Shown: in pieces, positions 14,393 through 21,953 of the stretch
Layout of the letters: every line of letters starts with the position of its first letter
Numbering within the stretch: position 1 is the stretch's first letter
NCBI GenBank assembly: GCA_023268595.1
Contig: JALQUD010000002.1
Span: 1-26,977 of the forward strand
DNA length: 26,977 nt
Origin: Candidatus Saccharimonadia bacterium
GTDB taxonomy: Bacteria > Patescibacteriota > Saccharimonadia > Saccharimonadales > UBA4665
Direction: 5' to 3'
Position numbers and translations under genes: made by a program
Notes under the pieces: model-generated
What the model saw: only the letters and a program-made list of their open reading frames with translations
What the model was told of the DNA's origin: nothing
The model's database searches: none

Positions 14393-14432
14393 TTAACCTG
14401 TTAAATATACAATATTACCCCTGTTATTGCAA
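14393..14432 (-). promoter_or_regulatory. promoter with overlapping palindrome, tail-anchored protein gene
   Basis: On the minus strand TTGCAA (14432-14427), exactly 17 nt, then TATATT (14409-14404). The palindrome TTAACAGGTTAA (14404-14393) starts at the last base of the -10 and covers the expected start site, a natural position for a repressor. Confidence 0.65.
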
Positions 14433-14439
14433 ATTATGC

Positions 14440-14467
14440 TTGACAAAATAGTTGCGCTTGTTAAAAG
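14440..14467 (+). promoter_or_regulatory. promoter of the ABC exporter leader transcript
   Basis: A perfect -35 TTGACA (14440-14445) is followed after 16 nt by TAAAAG (14462-14467), a 4/6 match to the -10. It is back to back with the minus-strand promoter, with 7 nt between the two -35 boxes. It would give a leader of about 245 nt before the ABC gene. Confidence 0.5.
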
Positions 14468-14495
14468 AGGCGTGATAAGCTGGAACGACCTTTTG

Positions 14496-14516
14496 CCGGT
14501 TCAATAGCAAAACCGG
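14496..14516 (+). promoter_or_regulatory. 5' hairpin of the leader RNA
   Basis: CCGGTT (14496-14501) pairs with AACCGG (14511-14516), 6 bp with a 9-nt loop, shortly after the expected start site and before the leader peptide. No T run follows, so it is not a terminator. Confidence 0.4.
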
Positions 14517-14544
14517 TTTCATCAACCAACGGAAAGGACGCCCC

Positions 14545-14616
14545 ATGATTACGACCAGCCACATCCAGGCATCAGACGCCATTACCGGATTTCCGGGCGC
14601 CCTGCACCGTCGCTGA
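14545..14616 (+). CDS. putative 23-residue leader peptide upstream of the ABC exporter
   Basis: A short ORF starts at ATG 14545 with a strong SD (GGAAAGGA at 14531-14538, 6 nt spacing) and ends with TGA at 14614-14616. The peptide begins MITTSHIQASDAITGF and ends in GALHRR. It is followed by stem arms that can alternately pair with each other and with the SD of the ABC exporter gene (14640-14715). This is the layout of a translation-attenuation leader such as those controlling antibiotic-response genes, where ribosome stalling in the leader changes folding. There is no run of one amino acid to suggest an amino-acid sensor. Coding is inferred from the SD and position only. Confidence 0.55.
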   Translation: MITTSHIQASDAITGFPGALHRR

Positions 14617-14639
14617 CCATATTTAGAAACCAGTACCAA

Positions 14640-14715
14640 GACTGCAGCGTGAGCAGTCCGCGACAAACCTAACCACATCCTATCAACTAATCCGGGCAGT
14701 TTCGGGAGGACTGTT
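14640..14715 (+). promoter_or_regulatory. attenuator-like alternative stems covering the ABC exporter SD
   Basis: Arm 1 GACTGC (14640-14645) pairs with arm 2 GCAGTC (14653-14658), 6 bp with a 7-nt loop. Arm 2 extended, AGCAGTCC (14652-14659), can instead pair over 8 bp (one G-U) with arm 3 GGACTGTT (14708-14715). Arm 3 overlaps the ABC gene's SD GGGAGGA (14704-14710). The two pairings exclude each other: 1:2 leaves the SD free, 2:3 covers it. The short hairpin 1:2 is likely the default. Confidence 0.5.
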
Positions 14716-14719
14716 CCCT

Positions 14720-16510
14720 ATGGAAAAAATCGACAAACACCTATCCAGAAAAACCATAAGCTTATTCTGGCAACATGCCATCCGGTATCCATGGTATCTG
14801 ATACCATTGCTCATCACCGTGCCGGTCAACGTAGTCATCGGCGACTTCATCGCACCGTACATCACCTCTCATGTCCTGCAGCAGATCAGCCAAGGTACGT
14901 TTGACCGTGCCGATCTATGGGGCAGCTTCGGCACGCAGATCATACTGTTCGCCATCTGTACTATCGTCAGCGGCGTGGTCGGCTGGCGCCTGTCGGTCTG
15001 GCTGGTCTGGAAATTAGAAGTCAACGTCCTGCGCGATATCGCTACGAGGGTATTCCGCCATCTGGTCGGCATGAGCGCCACCTTCCACGCCAACCGCTTT
15101 GGCGGCTCGCTGGTCTCGCAAGCCAACAAGCTGACCGGCTCGTACGTCCGGTTCACCGACTCGATGATCTTCAACATGCTGACGCTGGTAACGGCCATGC
15201 TGGCCACGGTCATCATCCTGGCGCCACGCGTACCGCTGTACGCCGTAGCCCTCGTGATTCTCTCCGGCTTGTACATCCTGTTCGCTTTCCTGTTTTCCAA
15301 GCCGGTACGCGAAGCCAACGTCCGTGAATCCGAAGCCCAAAGCGCCCAGACCGGTGCCCTGGCGGACGCCATGACCAACGTCATGGCCATAAAAAGTTTC
15401 TCGGCATCGGGGCAGGAATTCGGCCGTTATTGGGACACCGCCAGCACGACACGTGAACGCAGCCTGGACAGCATGTATGCCGTCACCCGGCGTGAAACCG
15501 CCGCCAGCATGGTCACCAGCGGTATCGCTATCGCCGCCCTGAGCATGGCCATCGTCGGTGTCGGCCTGTTCGACGCCGATGTCCAGACCATCTTCCTGAT
15601 GGTCACCTATACCAGTAGCATCGGCGCGCGGCTATGGGCTTTCCAGAACGTCCTGCGCCAGTACAACCGGGCCATCGGCGATGCGAGCGACATGGTCAAG
15701 ATCCTGGAGATCGAACCCGAGGTCAAGGATCCGGAACAACCGGAACCACTGCGCATTCACGCCGGCAGCATCCAGCTGAACGACGTTACTTTCACCCATG
15801 ACGGCGCACCGGGCGGCAAGCCGCTGTTCGACAAATTGAACTTGCATATCAAGCCCGGCGAAAAAGTCGGCCTGGTCGGCATGTCCGGCTCCGGTAAGAC
15901 GACCCTGACCCGCATCCTGCTGCGTTTTTCGGATATCGATTCGGGTAGCATCACGGTCGACGGCCAGGACATCACCGCCATCAGCCAGGACGACCTGCGC
16001 TCCAAAATATCGTACGTCCCACAGGAACCACTGTTGTTCCACCGTAGCATCGCCGAGAACATCGCTTATGGCGACCCTTCAGCCAAGACAAAAGCCATCA
16101 AGGCCATCGCCGCCAGCGCCAACGCGGCCGAGTTCATCGACCAGCTGCCAGAGAAATATGCGACGTTGGTCGGCGAACGCGGCGTCAAACTGTCGGGCGG
16201 CCAACGCCAGCGTATCGCCATCGCCCGGGCGATGCTCAAGAACGCGCCCATCCTGGTGCTGGACGAAGCCACCAGCGCCCTGGACAGCGAGAGTGAAGTC
16301 CTGATCCAGGATGCCCTGTGGCGGCTGATGGAAGGTCGCACGGCCATCGTCATCGCCCACCGGCTCAGCACGATCCAGCACATGGACCGCATCCTGGTCA
16401 TGGACAAGGGCCGCATCATCGAGCAAGGCACCCACAAAGAGCTGATACGGACCGGCGGTACCTACGCCAAGCTATGGGGCCACCAATCAGGAGGCTTCAT
16501 CGAAGAGTGA
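14720..16510 (+). CDS. ABC exporter, fused membrane and ATPase domains
   Basis: This is a 596-residue half-transporter of the type I exporter (MsbA/LmrA-like) class, which would work as a dimer. The six-helix membrane domain covers about 20-310 and the ATPase domain about 350-590. Motifs are complete: Walker A GMSGSGKT (387-394), Q-loop Q435, signature LSGGQ (491-495), Walker B ILVLDE (511-516), D-loop SALD and the H-loop histidine H547. The family exports lipids, peptides or drugs; the substrate cannot be predicted. The SD GGGAGGA lies 9 nt before the ATG and is part of the alternative-stem region. A 23-codon leader peptide and a long leader RNA upstream suggest that synthesis responds to ribosome behaviour. 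A GNAT acetyltransferase gene follows at 42 nt with its own promoter. Confidence 0.95.
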   Translation: MEKIDKHLSRKTISLFWQHAIRYPWYLIPLLITVPVNVVIGDFIAPYITSHVLQQISQGTFDRADLWGSFGTQIILFAICTIVSGVVGWRLSVWLVWKLEVNVLRDIATRVFRHLVGMSATFHANRFGGSLVSQANKLTGSYVRFTDSMIFNMLTLVTAMLATVIILAPRVPLYAVALVILSGLYILFAFLFSKPVREANVRESEAQSAQTGALADAMTNVMAIKSFSASGQEFGRYWDTASTTRERSLDSMYAVTRRETAASMVTSGIAIAALSMAIVGVGLFDADVQTIFLMVTYTSSIGARLWAFQNVLRQYNRAIGDASDMVKILEIEPEVKDPEQPEPLRIHAGSIQLNDVTFTHDGAPGGKPLFDKLNLHIKPGEKVGLVGMSGSGKTTLTRILLRFSDIDSGSITVDGQDITAISQDDLRSKISYVPQEPLLFHRSIAENIAYGDPSAKTKAIKAIAASANAAEFIDQLPEKYATLVGERGVKLSGGQRQRIAIARAMLKNAPILVLDEATSALDSESEVLIQDALWRLMEGRTAIVIAHRLSTIQHMDRILVMDKGRIIEQGTHKELIRTGGTYAKLWGHQSGGFIEE

Positions 16511-16533
16511 CGCGTCAATCAGACTGACCGCTA

Positions 16534-16542
16534 TGCTATATT
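16534..16542 (+). promoter_or_regulatory. extended -10 promoter of the acetyltransferase gene
   Basis: TGC plus TATATT ends 10 nt before the ATG at 16553. With no SD, the mRNA is probably leaderless or nearly so. Confidence 0.55.
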
Positions 16543-16552
16543 GTTCTGACAT

Positions 16553-17098
16553 ATGTCCGAACTGATACCACGCATAGAGATGCGCCAGATCCAAGATGAC
16601 CAAGACGTGCGGCGGTTCAGCGATTTTACCGCCGCCCATCCGGAATTCTATGAGGACACCGGTTTCGACCAGTGGCTTGAAACCAAGATGGTGCCCCGGC
16701 TGGAGTCCGGCCAGTCTGCCGGCGTCGTGGTGTATGGCGACGGGCTCGAAGTCGCCGGCGCACTGGCGCTCTATACCGACCCGGCGGAGCGAAGCGTGGA
16801 GTTCAAGCTGTTCCGCGTGGCCGGCGCATACCAGCAAAGTGGTATCGGCCCACTGCTGTTCCGTGCTGGTGAGATACTTGGCATGCGCAAACTTGGCCTT
16901 GATCCAGGCGACAGCGCCGACTTACAATTGGATACCCGTGCCGAGAACCGACCGGCGACGGCGTTCTTTGCCAGCCGTGGCTGCCGTGCCGTCGGTAAAG
17001 CGGCCCTCTACACACCAGGTGTTATGGACGTACGTTTCAGCAAAGACATACGGCTGCCCGACGATCCCGGGCATGCTCTGTATCGCCCAACGATGTAA
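16553..17098 (+). CDS. GNAT-family N-acetyltransferase
   Basis: The 181-residue protein has the GNAT core: a strand with VEFKLFRVAG at 82-91, then the acetyl-CoA pyrophosphate-binding motif YQQSGIG (93-99, matching QxxGxG) starting the next helix, and a late strand/helix with LQLDTRAENRPATAFFASRG (124-143), the usual 'N...A..fY...GF' region. The first 50 residues are less typical. The enzyme should transfer an acetyl group to an amine; the substrate is unknown. It sits 42 nt after the ABC exporter gene on the same strand, so a shared role such as resistance is possible, but it has its own extended -10. Confidence 0.82.
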   Translation: MSELIPRIEMRQIQDDQDVRRFSDFTAAHPEFYEDTGFDQWLETKMVPRLESGQSAGVVVYGDGLEVAGALALYTDPAERSVEFKLFRVAGAYQQSGIGPLLFRAGEILGMRKLGLDPGDSADLQLDTRAENRPATAFFASRGCRAVGKAALYTPGVMDVRFSKDIRLPDDPGHALYRPTM

Positions 17099-17166
17099 GC
17101 TTCATAGTACTTTTCGACCATCACAAGCTTGTAGCCCAGGCCGCCATAGCCTACGATAAAAGCATT

Positions 17167-17601
17167 ATGAACCTGACTAAGCATGACCTGGAAAGCATAC
17201 GCGGTATCGTCATCGACGCTATCAACGATTCGTTCGAAGCCTTGTCGGCACCCCGCTTTGAGGCGCTCGAAGTGCAAGTTGATGCCATCGAGACCGCGCA
17301 GACTGAGACCAATGTAAGATTAACGTCGTTAGAGACCGCGCAGGCTGAGACCAATACGCGATTGACATCGCTAGAGGTAGCACAGGCTGAGACCAACACA
17401 CGATTGACATCGTTAGAAATAGCGCAGGCTGAAACCAATGTAAGGTTGACGTCACTGGAAACAGCACAAGCAGAAACTAATATCCGGCTTGGCGCCGTAG
17501 AGTATGCGCAAGCGGAAGCCGGCCGGCGCCTGATATCGGTAGAGTCCGAGCTCAAGACCGTGGGCAATGATATAACGGCGTTGTACGAGATGGCCCGCTA
17601 A
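17167..17601 (+). CDS. coiled-coil protein with 14-residue tandem repeats
   Basis: The 144-residue protein starts with a 40-residue helical head (MNLTKHDLESIRGIVIDAIN). It then has six repeats of 14 residues (residues 42-125, consensus ETAQAETNxRLTSL) and ends in a helix (SELKTVGNDITALYEMAR). The repeat matches a long coiled coil with Thr/Asn in regular positions. There is no signal peptide or membrane segment, so it is likely a cytoplasmic rod or oligomerisation protein; the function is unknown. No SD precedes the ATG at 17167; TACGAT ends 9 nt upstream and may be a -10, so it may be leaderless. It ends next to a strong bidirectional terminator. Confidence 0.8.
   Translation: MNLTKHDLESIRGIVIDAINDSFEALSAPRFEALEVQVDAIETAQTETNVRLTSLETAQAETNTRLTSLEVAQAETNTRLTSLEIAQAETNVRLTSLETAQAETNIRLGAVEYAQAEAGRRLISVESELKTVGNDITALYEMAR
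17290..17541 (+). repeat. 42-bp in-frame tandem repeat, six units
   Basis: Units start at 17290, 17332, 17374, 17416, 17458 and 17500. Units 1-4 are the most alike (GAGACCGCGCAGGCTGAGAC-type), and units 5 and 6 drift. The period is an exact multiple of 3 and codes 14 residues, so copy number can change without a frameshift. Confidence 0.9.
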
Positions 17602-17602
17602 C

Positions 17603-17635
17603 GAAAAAGACCGCACGCGATGTGCGGTCTTTTTC
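17603..17635. terminator. bidirectional Rho-independent terminator
   Basis: GAAAAAGACCGCAC (17603-17616) pairs perfectly over 14 bp with its complement at 17622-17635, with a 5-nt loop and T runs on both strands. It lies between the convergent coiled-coil gene and the L25 gene. Confidence 0.95.
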
Positions 17636-17652
17636 TCGAATCAAGATAAGAC

Positions 17653-18396
17653 TTATTTCTTCTCGGGATTGTGACCCTGGCTCTTGTCTTCAAATTCCTT
17701 CTTACCACCCGGGCGGATTTCGTCGGCCTGGGATTCCTGCTCGGCGTTGCTTTCGTGGTCGGAGTCGACGTTCTCTTCGTCGCCCGGCTCAGCATCACCG
17801 CCGGCGGCATCATTGGCGGCAGCCAAGGCGCTCGGCTCGAAGACGCTGGCAATCTGCTGCTCGGCGTCGGTCTTGATTTCCACGCCCTTTGGCACGACCA
17901 GATCGGCTACGGTAGCGTGGTCGCCGACTGCTGCCAGCTTCTCGCCATCGAATTCAAGGGCGTCTGGCAGATCCTTTGGCAGTGCTGAAATCTGAACCGT
18001 CTCCAAGTTGTGCAGGACGATCAGACCGGCACGCTCAGCCGGAGTCGATTCATTGTCTTCGGCCAGTTTGATACGGACCGGCACTTCGGCGTCGATCTTT
18101 TCGTTGGCCTTGACGGCACCGAAGACGACATGCGTAAGCGTGTTTTTCTTCGGATCCAGGTCGACCGTCTTGATGATGGCGCTGTACTTCTTGCCATCAG
18201 CATCCAGGCTGACGATGTGGTGCTTGCCAGCCTGCTGGTAAGCCTTGAATACTTCCTGGTAGTCACCAGCCACAACGATCGATGGCTTGCCGTGGTCATG
18301 GATAACCGCCGGGACCTGGCCTTCACGCCGTAACCGGCTGACCTGCTTGCCCAGGACGTCGCGTTTATTGAGTGATAATGAGATCGTATTCGCCAT
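17653..18396 (-). CDS. rplY: ribosomal protein L25/CTC, long form with acidic tail
   Basis: L25 binds 5S rRNA in the large subunit; the two-domain CTC (TL5) form is also known as a general stress protein. The 247-residue product has the N-terminal 5S-binding domain (about 1-95: SLNKRDVLGKQVSRLRREGQ, VPAVIHDHGKPS), the beta-rich CTC domain (about 100-190: VPVRIKLAEDNESTPAERAG, ALPKDLPDALEF) and an extra, low-complexity acidic tail of about 55 residues (AGGDAEPGDEENVDSDHESN). The frame is open to 18489, but ATG 18396 has GGAGG at 8 nt and starts the conserved MANTISLSLNKRD. A TGCTATACT extended -10 lies upstream, near 18475. Confidence 0.94.
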   Translation of the reverse strand: MANTISLSLNKRDVLGKQVSRLRREGQVPAVIHDHGKPSIVVAGDYQEVFKAYQQAGKHHIVSLDADGKKYSAIIKTVDLDPKKNTLTHVVFGAVKANEKIDAEVPVRIKLAEDNESTPAERAGLIVLHNLETVQISALPKDLPDALEFDGEKLAAVGDHATVADLVVPKGVEIKTDAEQQIASVFEPSALAAANDAAGGDAEPGDEENVDSDHESNAEQESQADEIRPGGKKEFEDKSQGHNPEKK

Positions 18397-18567
18397 AGTG
18401 TAATCCTCCGTGATTCGCATGAATATTTCGTAAATTCGTGATGTAGCGGAATTTATTGTCATATTAGTATAGCAAACAAGTGCCACCACCCCTATAGCCT
18501 ATCCGAGCAATCGTAAGATATGCCGTATATCCAACTGCGGCGATTAGCTCATCGCTCGCGTATGGTT

Positions 18568-18573
18568 TAAAAT
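18568..18573 (+). promoter_or_regulatory. -10 box of the DedA gene
   Basis: TAAAAT ends 8 nt before the ATG at 18582 and there is no SD, so the mRNA is probably leaderless. No convincing -35 is seen. The rest of 18397-18567 holds the L25 promoter and a small GCGAT/ATCGC hairpin at 18540-18555. Confidence 0.45.
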
Positions 18574-18581
18574 GTAGGTCA

Positions 18582-19217
18582 ATGGACAAGCTTATCCTTG
18601 GCGGCGGCTATATTGCCATCGGCCTGACGATCTTTGCCGAATCCGGTCTGCTGGTCGGTTTCTTTTTACCTGGCGACACATTGCTATTCGGTGCCGGCAT
18701 CCTGGCCGCCCAGGGCGTCTTCAACCTGCCGACCCTGATCGCCACCATCGTCGTGGCTGCCATCGTCGGCGACAATGTCGGCTTCAGTATCGGCCGCAAA
18801 TTCGGCCCGAACCTGTATAAGCGGCCCGACGGTGCTATTTTCAAGAAAGAGTACCTGATCCGGGCAGAGAAGTTTTATCAGAAGCATGGCGGCAAAACCA
18901 TCATCATCGCCCGCTTCGTTCCGATCGTACGCACCTTCGCACCGGTCGTAGCCGGTATCAGCGGCATGAAGCGCCAGACTTTCGTCACCTACAATGTCGT
19001 CGGCGGCATTATCTGGGGCGCCGGCGTACCACTGGTCGGTTACTACGCCGGAATCCGCATGCCTTGGCTGGAGCACTATATCGAGCCGGTCATCCTGGGC
19101 GTCGTCGCCATAACCGTCCTACCAGCCCTGATCCACCTAATACGCCAGGATAACTTCCGCGCCGCCCTAAAAGCCAAGCTGCGTAAGACCTTCCGTTCCG
19201 TTATTACCCGACCGTAA
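18582..19217 (+). CDS. DedA family membrane protein
   Basis: The 211-residue protein shows DedA (SNARE-associated/VTT domain) features: 'IFAESGLLVGFFLPGDTLLF' at about 17-36 with the conserved Glu and PGD, a charged loop with GRKFGPNLYKR, and 'IIIARFVPIVRTFAPVVAGI' at about 106-125, which matches the FxRFxPxxRTxxP motif. Members are thought to flip phospholipids or undecaprenyl phosphate across the membrane and affect envelope integrity. The basic C-terminus (LKAKLRKTFRSVITRP) is likely inside. It converges with the transglutaminase-like gene with 9 bp between the stops and no visible terminator. Confidence 0.93.
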   Translation: MDKLILGGGYIAIGLTIFAESGLLVGFFLPGDTLLFGAGILAAQGVFNLPTLIATIVVAAIVGDNVGFSIGRKFGPNLYKRPDGAIFKKEYLIRAEKFYQKHGGKTIIIARFVPIVRTFAPVVAGISGMKRQTFVTYNVVGGIIWGAGVPLVGYYAGIRMPWLEHYIEPVILGVVAITVLPALIHLIRQDNFRAALKAKLRKTFRSVITRP

Positions 19218-19226
19218 CAGACAAGT

Positions 19227-21911
19227 CTATGATTCGCCGCGGCGCTGCAATATACGCTGCGCCCAGGTCGCCAGTACGTCAGCTTGCCGGCCGCTCAAAT
19301 ATGACGCAACCCGCTGCGGGGCCACTACCGCCTGACGAAGCGTACTGGTTGGCAAAGCGTCGTCCGAAAGGTCTTCTGAAACGGCTGTCAGATCAGGCGC
19401 TTGCTGCTCATCGCCAAAGGCGGCGTGCGACAGTACACGGCCGGCCTGAGCTTCGCTCAGCGTCCGGTTGCGGACACGTTCACCGATCGCGGCTACAGTG
19501 TAGCGGCCACGCTGCATAATACCGGCGAGCGCCAAGCCACCAAACACTGCTAGCGGTGTCCGCTCCCATGGCAGCTCCTTGCCGTTGAAGTCGTCAGTCT
19601 GGTCTTGCCATTGCTTATCAAGTTCTTCATCACTTGGTACGTGTAAGCCAGCCTCTTCGGGCGTCCTGCCGCGTAATGGAGGCGTCGGATCAACCACCGT
19701 GCCTTCAATATCGACCCAAGCATGCGGGATAGATAAGTATCTGCTTTTGACATTGGCATTATAGCCTGTGGCATAGTTAACCGGCTGGCCCGGCAAGGTT
19801 TGGTATTGGTCTATGAGCGTCCTGGTAGCCGCTACATCACAGTTGGCGATCTTGGCGGCGTCGACATTAACCTCGAATGATGGGACGGTTGGCGACCGCT
19901 CCAAAAGTTCGTCTAGTTTTTCAGTAGTGTCGTATTGAAACGTCTCGACATGCTTCACGGCCTCGCTCAACCCATTCCCGGACTGCGAAGGATGTCCCTC
20001 ACCGGCGGTTGGTATAAGCAGTTTGGCATTATTCGTTCCGTAAGATACACCTTCGACAAGTTCGTAATCAACCTTAAGGGTTGATTCGACATGTCTGTTG
20101 ATATACACAGTGGCCGTCCCGTCTTTGTCAAGAAGTAGCGTATAATCCTGTTCGGCGCCGGTTTGGTCGGTAATTTCCAGATCACGGATAGCCGTACCAT
20201 ATTTTATAGGTAAGTTCAGACCATATGAAAACGCACCCTCTTCAGCATATGTATCAACTTGAATTGCCGGTTTGTCTGCGTATTCATTAGCCGCAAGGCT
20301 GGATATTACCCGCGTGCCACGTTCATCTAGCGGAGCAGGCAACCAGCGCAGACCGTCTTCGGTTTCTAGTAATGTCGCGTTCTTTTCGGTTACGTAATAA
20401 CCGCCGGTGTCTGCTCCGTTTAACGGCTGCAACTTCCAAGGCCGATAACCATCGGAACCAGTCGAATCGACTTCGGAGCCCGACTTTTCAGTCTCATGAC
20501 TAGCGAATGATTCGCTTGCAGCCGCTGCGATGCCGGCAACTGCAGCGGCGACAACCGCACTAGCTGCCACCAACCGGCCGAGGTGCTTGGCGACTTTAGT
20601 ACGATATGGTACTGATAGCATCTCGGTTTTGAACTCATGGCTGGCAATGCCCGGTTGCGACGATATGGCCGGCTGCTTATCGGTTTCACGTGTTTTTCTT
20701 ATTGTTAAACGCTCGAGTTCTTCGAGTAGCTCTTTGACAAGTACGGTCGTCTCTTGTTGGTTGGGCGTTCGCTCAGATTGTATTAGGTCGGCCAGAGTTT
20801 CATTGTCTGTCGTCAGCGTACGTAAGTCGTGCTTTTGCGCTAGCGTTGCGCCAGAGTTATCATAAACCCATAAGGCCGGCCGGAAAGCGTCCGAATCTTC
20901 GGCTGGTATGGCGTACCTTTCCGTCTTGGAGCGCCAACGGACGCCTTCTTCGTCGGTTTTTTTGACGACCTCGGTATTGCAATGCACGTCTTGCAGCGAT
21001 TGTAAAGCGTACGGCCGGAGCGTTCGGGCGTACATCGCGACATCCGCCGGGTCGCCTAAGCCATCGGCCGGTTTGTCTAGATTCGGGTAACGGCGCGCCA
21101 GCGAGCCAATAAGCTGGTCGACCCTGTGGTCCAACGCCAGCTCTTCACGCAATTGTTGCAGCTTTTCGCCGCTGACATAAATATAAGGCCGGTCAGCATC
21201 TTGCGGCAAGGGGCTCAGCAAGCCACGTTTGGCAGATTGCAGGACTGTCGACAGCGGAAGTGGCGGCTTATCATCGGTGTAGGCATCCGGCAGCACGCCG
21301 GCTGGCATAGCCAGTCGGTCAGCCTTGCTTTCGGCAACCATATGCAGAACCTGCATACCAGATTCGCGGTTTAGATTGTTGTCTCGGGGTATGGCTACTA
21401 CCAGCGCATCGGCCGGGGTGCTCTTATAGCTCTTAGCAGGTACTTCGGTATTGTCGGCCAAACATTCTAACTTGTAGTCCGCGACTACCGGCGCGTCATT
21501 AACAGCAGCCGCCTTCGGTTGACGACGCATGGTATAGACGTTGTAAAAGTTGCCTATCGTTGCGCTCACGATACCTAATGAGACTGCCGACGAAGTATTT
21601 CCAGCAAAACTGGCGCCGCCATTACCCATAGCGCTACCTGCAATAAAAACTTTGGTGGCTAAGGCGATACTTTCCAGTGCTTTTTTGTCGTAATAGTCTC
21701 TACCATCATTATGGATCCGCCCAACCTGATGATCAAGAACGGCTTGGACATCCTCTTTTGGGCGCTCCTGAAAACCGTCGTCGACCAACTCTCTATCAAC
21801 TTGCTGGTCGTACCGGTCATCGGCACCATCGAGAAAAGCATCGTCCTTTAACGAGGCTTCGTAGTCCGGTTGCGCATCAGGCGCATCAAAGGTAGCCGGT
21901 TCGCGCTCCAT
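19227..21911 (-). CDS. large membrane protein with transglutaminase-like domain
   Basis: The 894-residue protein has an acidic N-terminus (1-70), a weakly hydrophobic Gly/Ala/Ser stretch (82-124), a mixed domain (130-400), a clear transmembrane helix at about 443-465 (HLGRLVAASAVVAAAVAGIA), an extracytoplasmic domain (470-785) and a hydrophobic stretch near 786-798 (PLAVFGGLALAGI). In the outer domain a transglutaminase-like triad is seen: C691 (IANCDVAATRTLI), then LPGQPVNYATGY, H730 (SIPHAWVDIEG) and D741 (VVDPTPP). Such domains act as cysteine proteases, amidases or cross-linkers, often on surface proteins or peptidoglycan. The rest is unknown. No SD; TTGCAT-17-TATAGT ends 9 nt before the ATG, so it is likely leaderless. 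Confidence 0.85.
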   Translation of the reverse strand: MEREPATFDAPDAQPDYEASLKDDAFLDGADDRYDQQVDRELVDDGFQERPKEDVQAVLDHQVGRIHNDGRDYYDKKALESIALATKVFIAGSAMGNGGASFAGNTSSAVSLGIVSATIGNFYNVYTMRRQPKAAAVNDAPVVADYKLECLADNTEVPAKSYKSTPADALVVAIPRDNNLNRESGMQVLHMVAESKADRLAMPAGVLPDAYTDDKPPLPLSTVLQSAKRGLLSPLPQDADRPYIYVSGEKLQQLREELALDHRVDQLIGSLARRYPNLDKPADGLGDPADVAMYARTLRPYALQSLQDVHCNTEVVKKTDEEGVRWRSKTERYAIPAEDSDAFRPALWVYDNSGATLAQKHDLRTLTTDNETLADLIQSERTPNQQETTVLVKELLEELERLTIRKTRETDKQPAISSQPGIASHEFKTEMLSVPYRTKVAKHLGRLVAASAVVAAAVAGIAAAASESFASHETEKSGSEVDSTGSDGYRPWKLQPLNGADTGGYYVTEKNATLLETEDGLRWLPAPLDERGTRVISSLAANEYADKPAIQVDTYAEEGAFSYGLNLPIKYGTAIRDLEITDQTGAEQDYTLLLDKDGTATVYINRHVESTLKVDYELVEGVSYGTNNAKLLIPTAGEGHPSQSGNGLSEAVKHVETFQYDTTEKLDELLERSPTVPSFEVNVDAAKIANCDVAATRTLIDQYQTLPGQPVNYATGYNANVKSRYLSIPHAWVDIEGTVVDPTPPLRGRTPEEAGLHVPSDEELDKQWQDQTDDFNGKELPWERTPLAVFGGLALAGIMQRGRYTVAAIGERVRNRTLSEAQAGRVLSHAAFGDEQQAPDLTAVSEDLSDDALPTSTLRQAVVAPQRVASYLSGRQADVLATWAQRILQRRGES

Positions 21912-21920
21912 ATCTAAACT

Positions 21921-21949
21921 ACTATAACATAAAAAAGATTATTATGCAA
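21921..21949 (-). promoter_or_regulatory. promoter of the transglutaminase-like gene
   Basis: On the minus strand TTGCAT (21949-21944), exactly 17 nt and TATAGT (21926-21921). The start codon is 9 nt after the -10, and the -35 lies 4 nt past the uvrA stop, so the gene is uncoupled from uvrA and probably leaderless. Confidence 0.75.
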
Positions 21950-21953
21950 CTAT

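Noticed and set aside
17290..17541. CRISPR-like array
   Set aside because: The repeats are contiguous 42-bp units in a coding frame without unique spacers.
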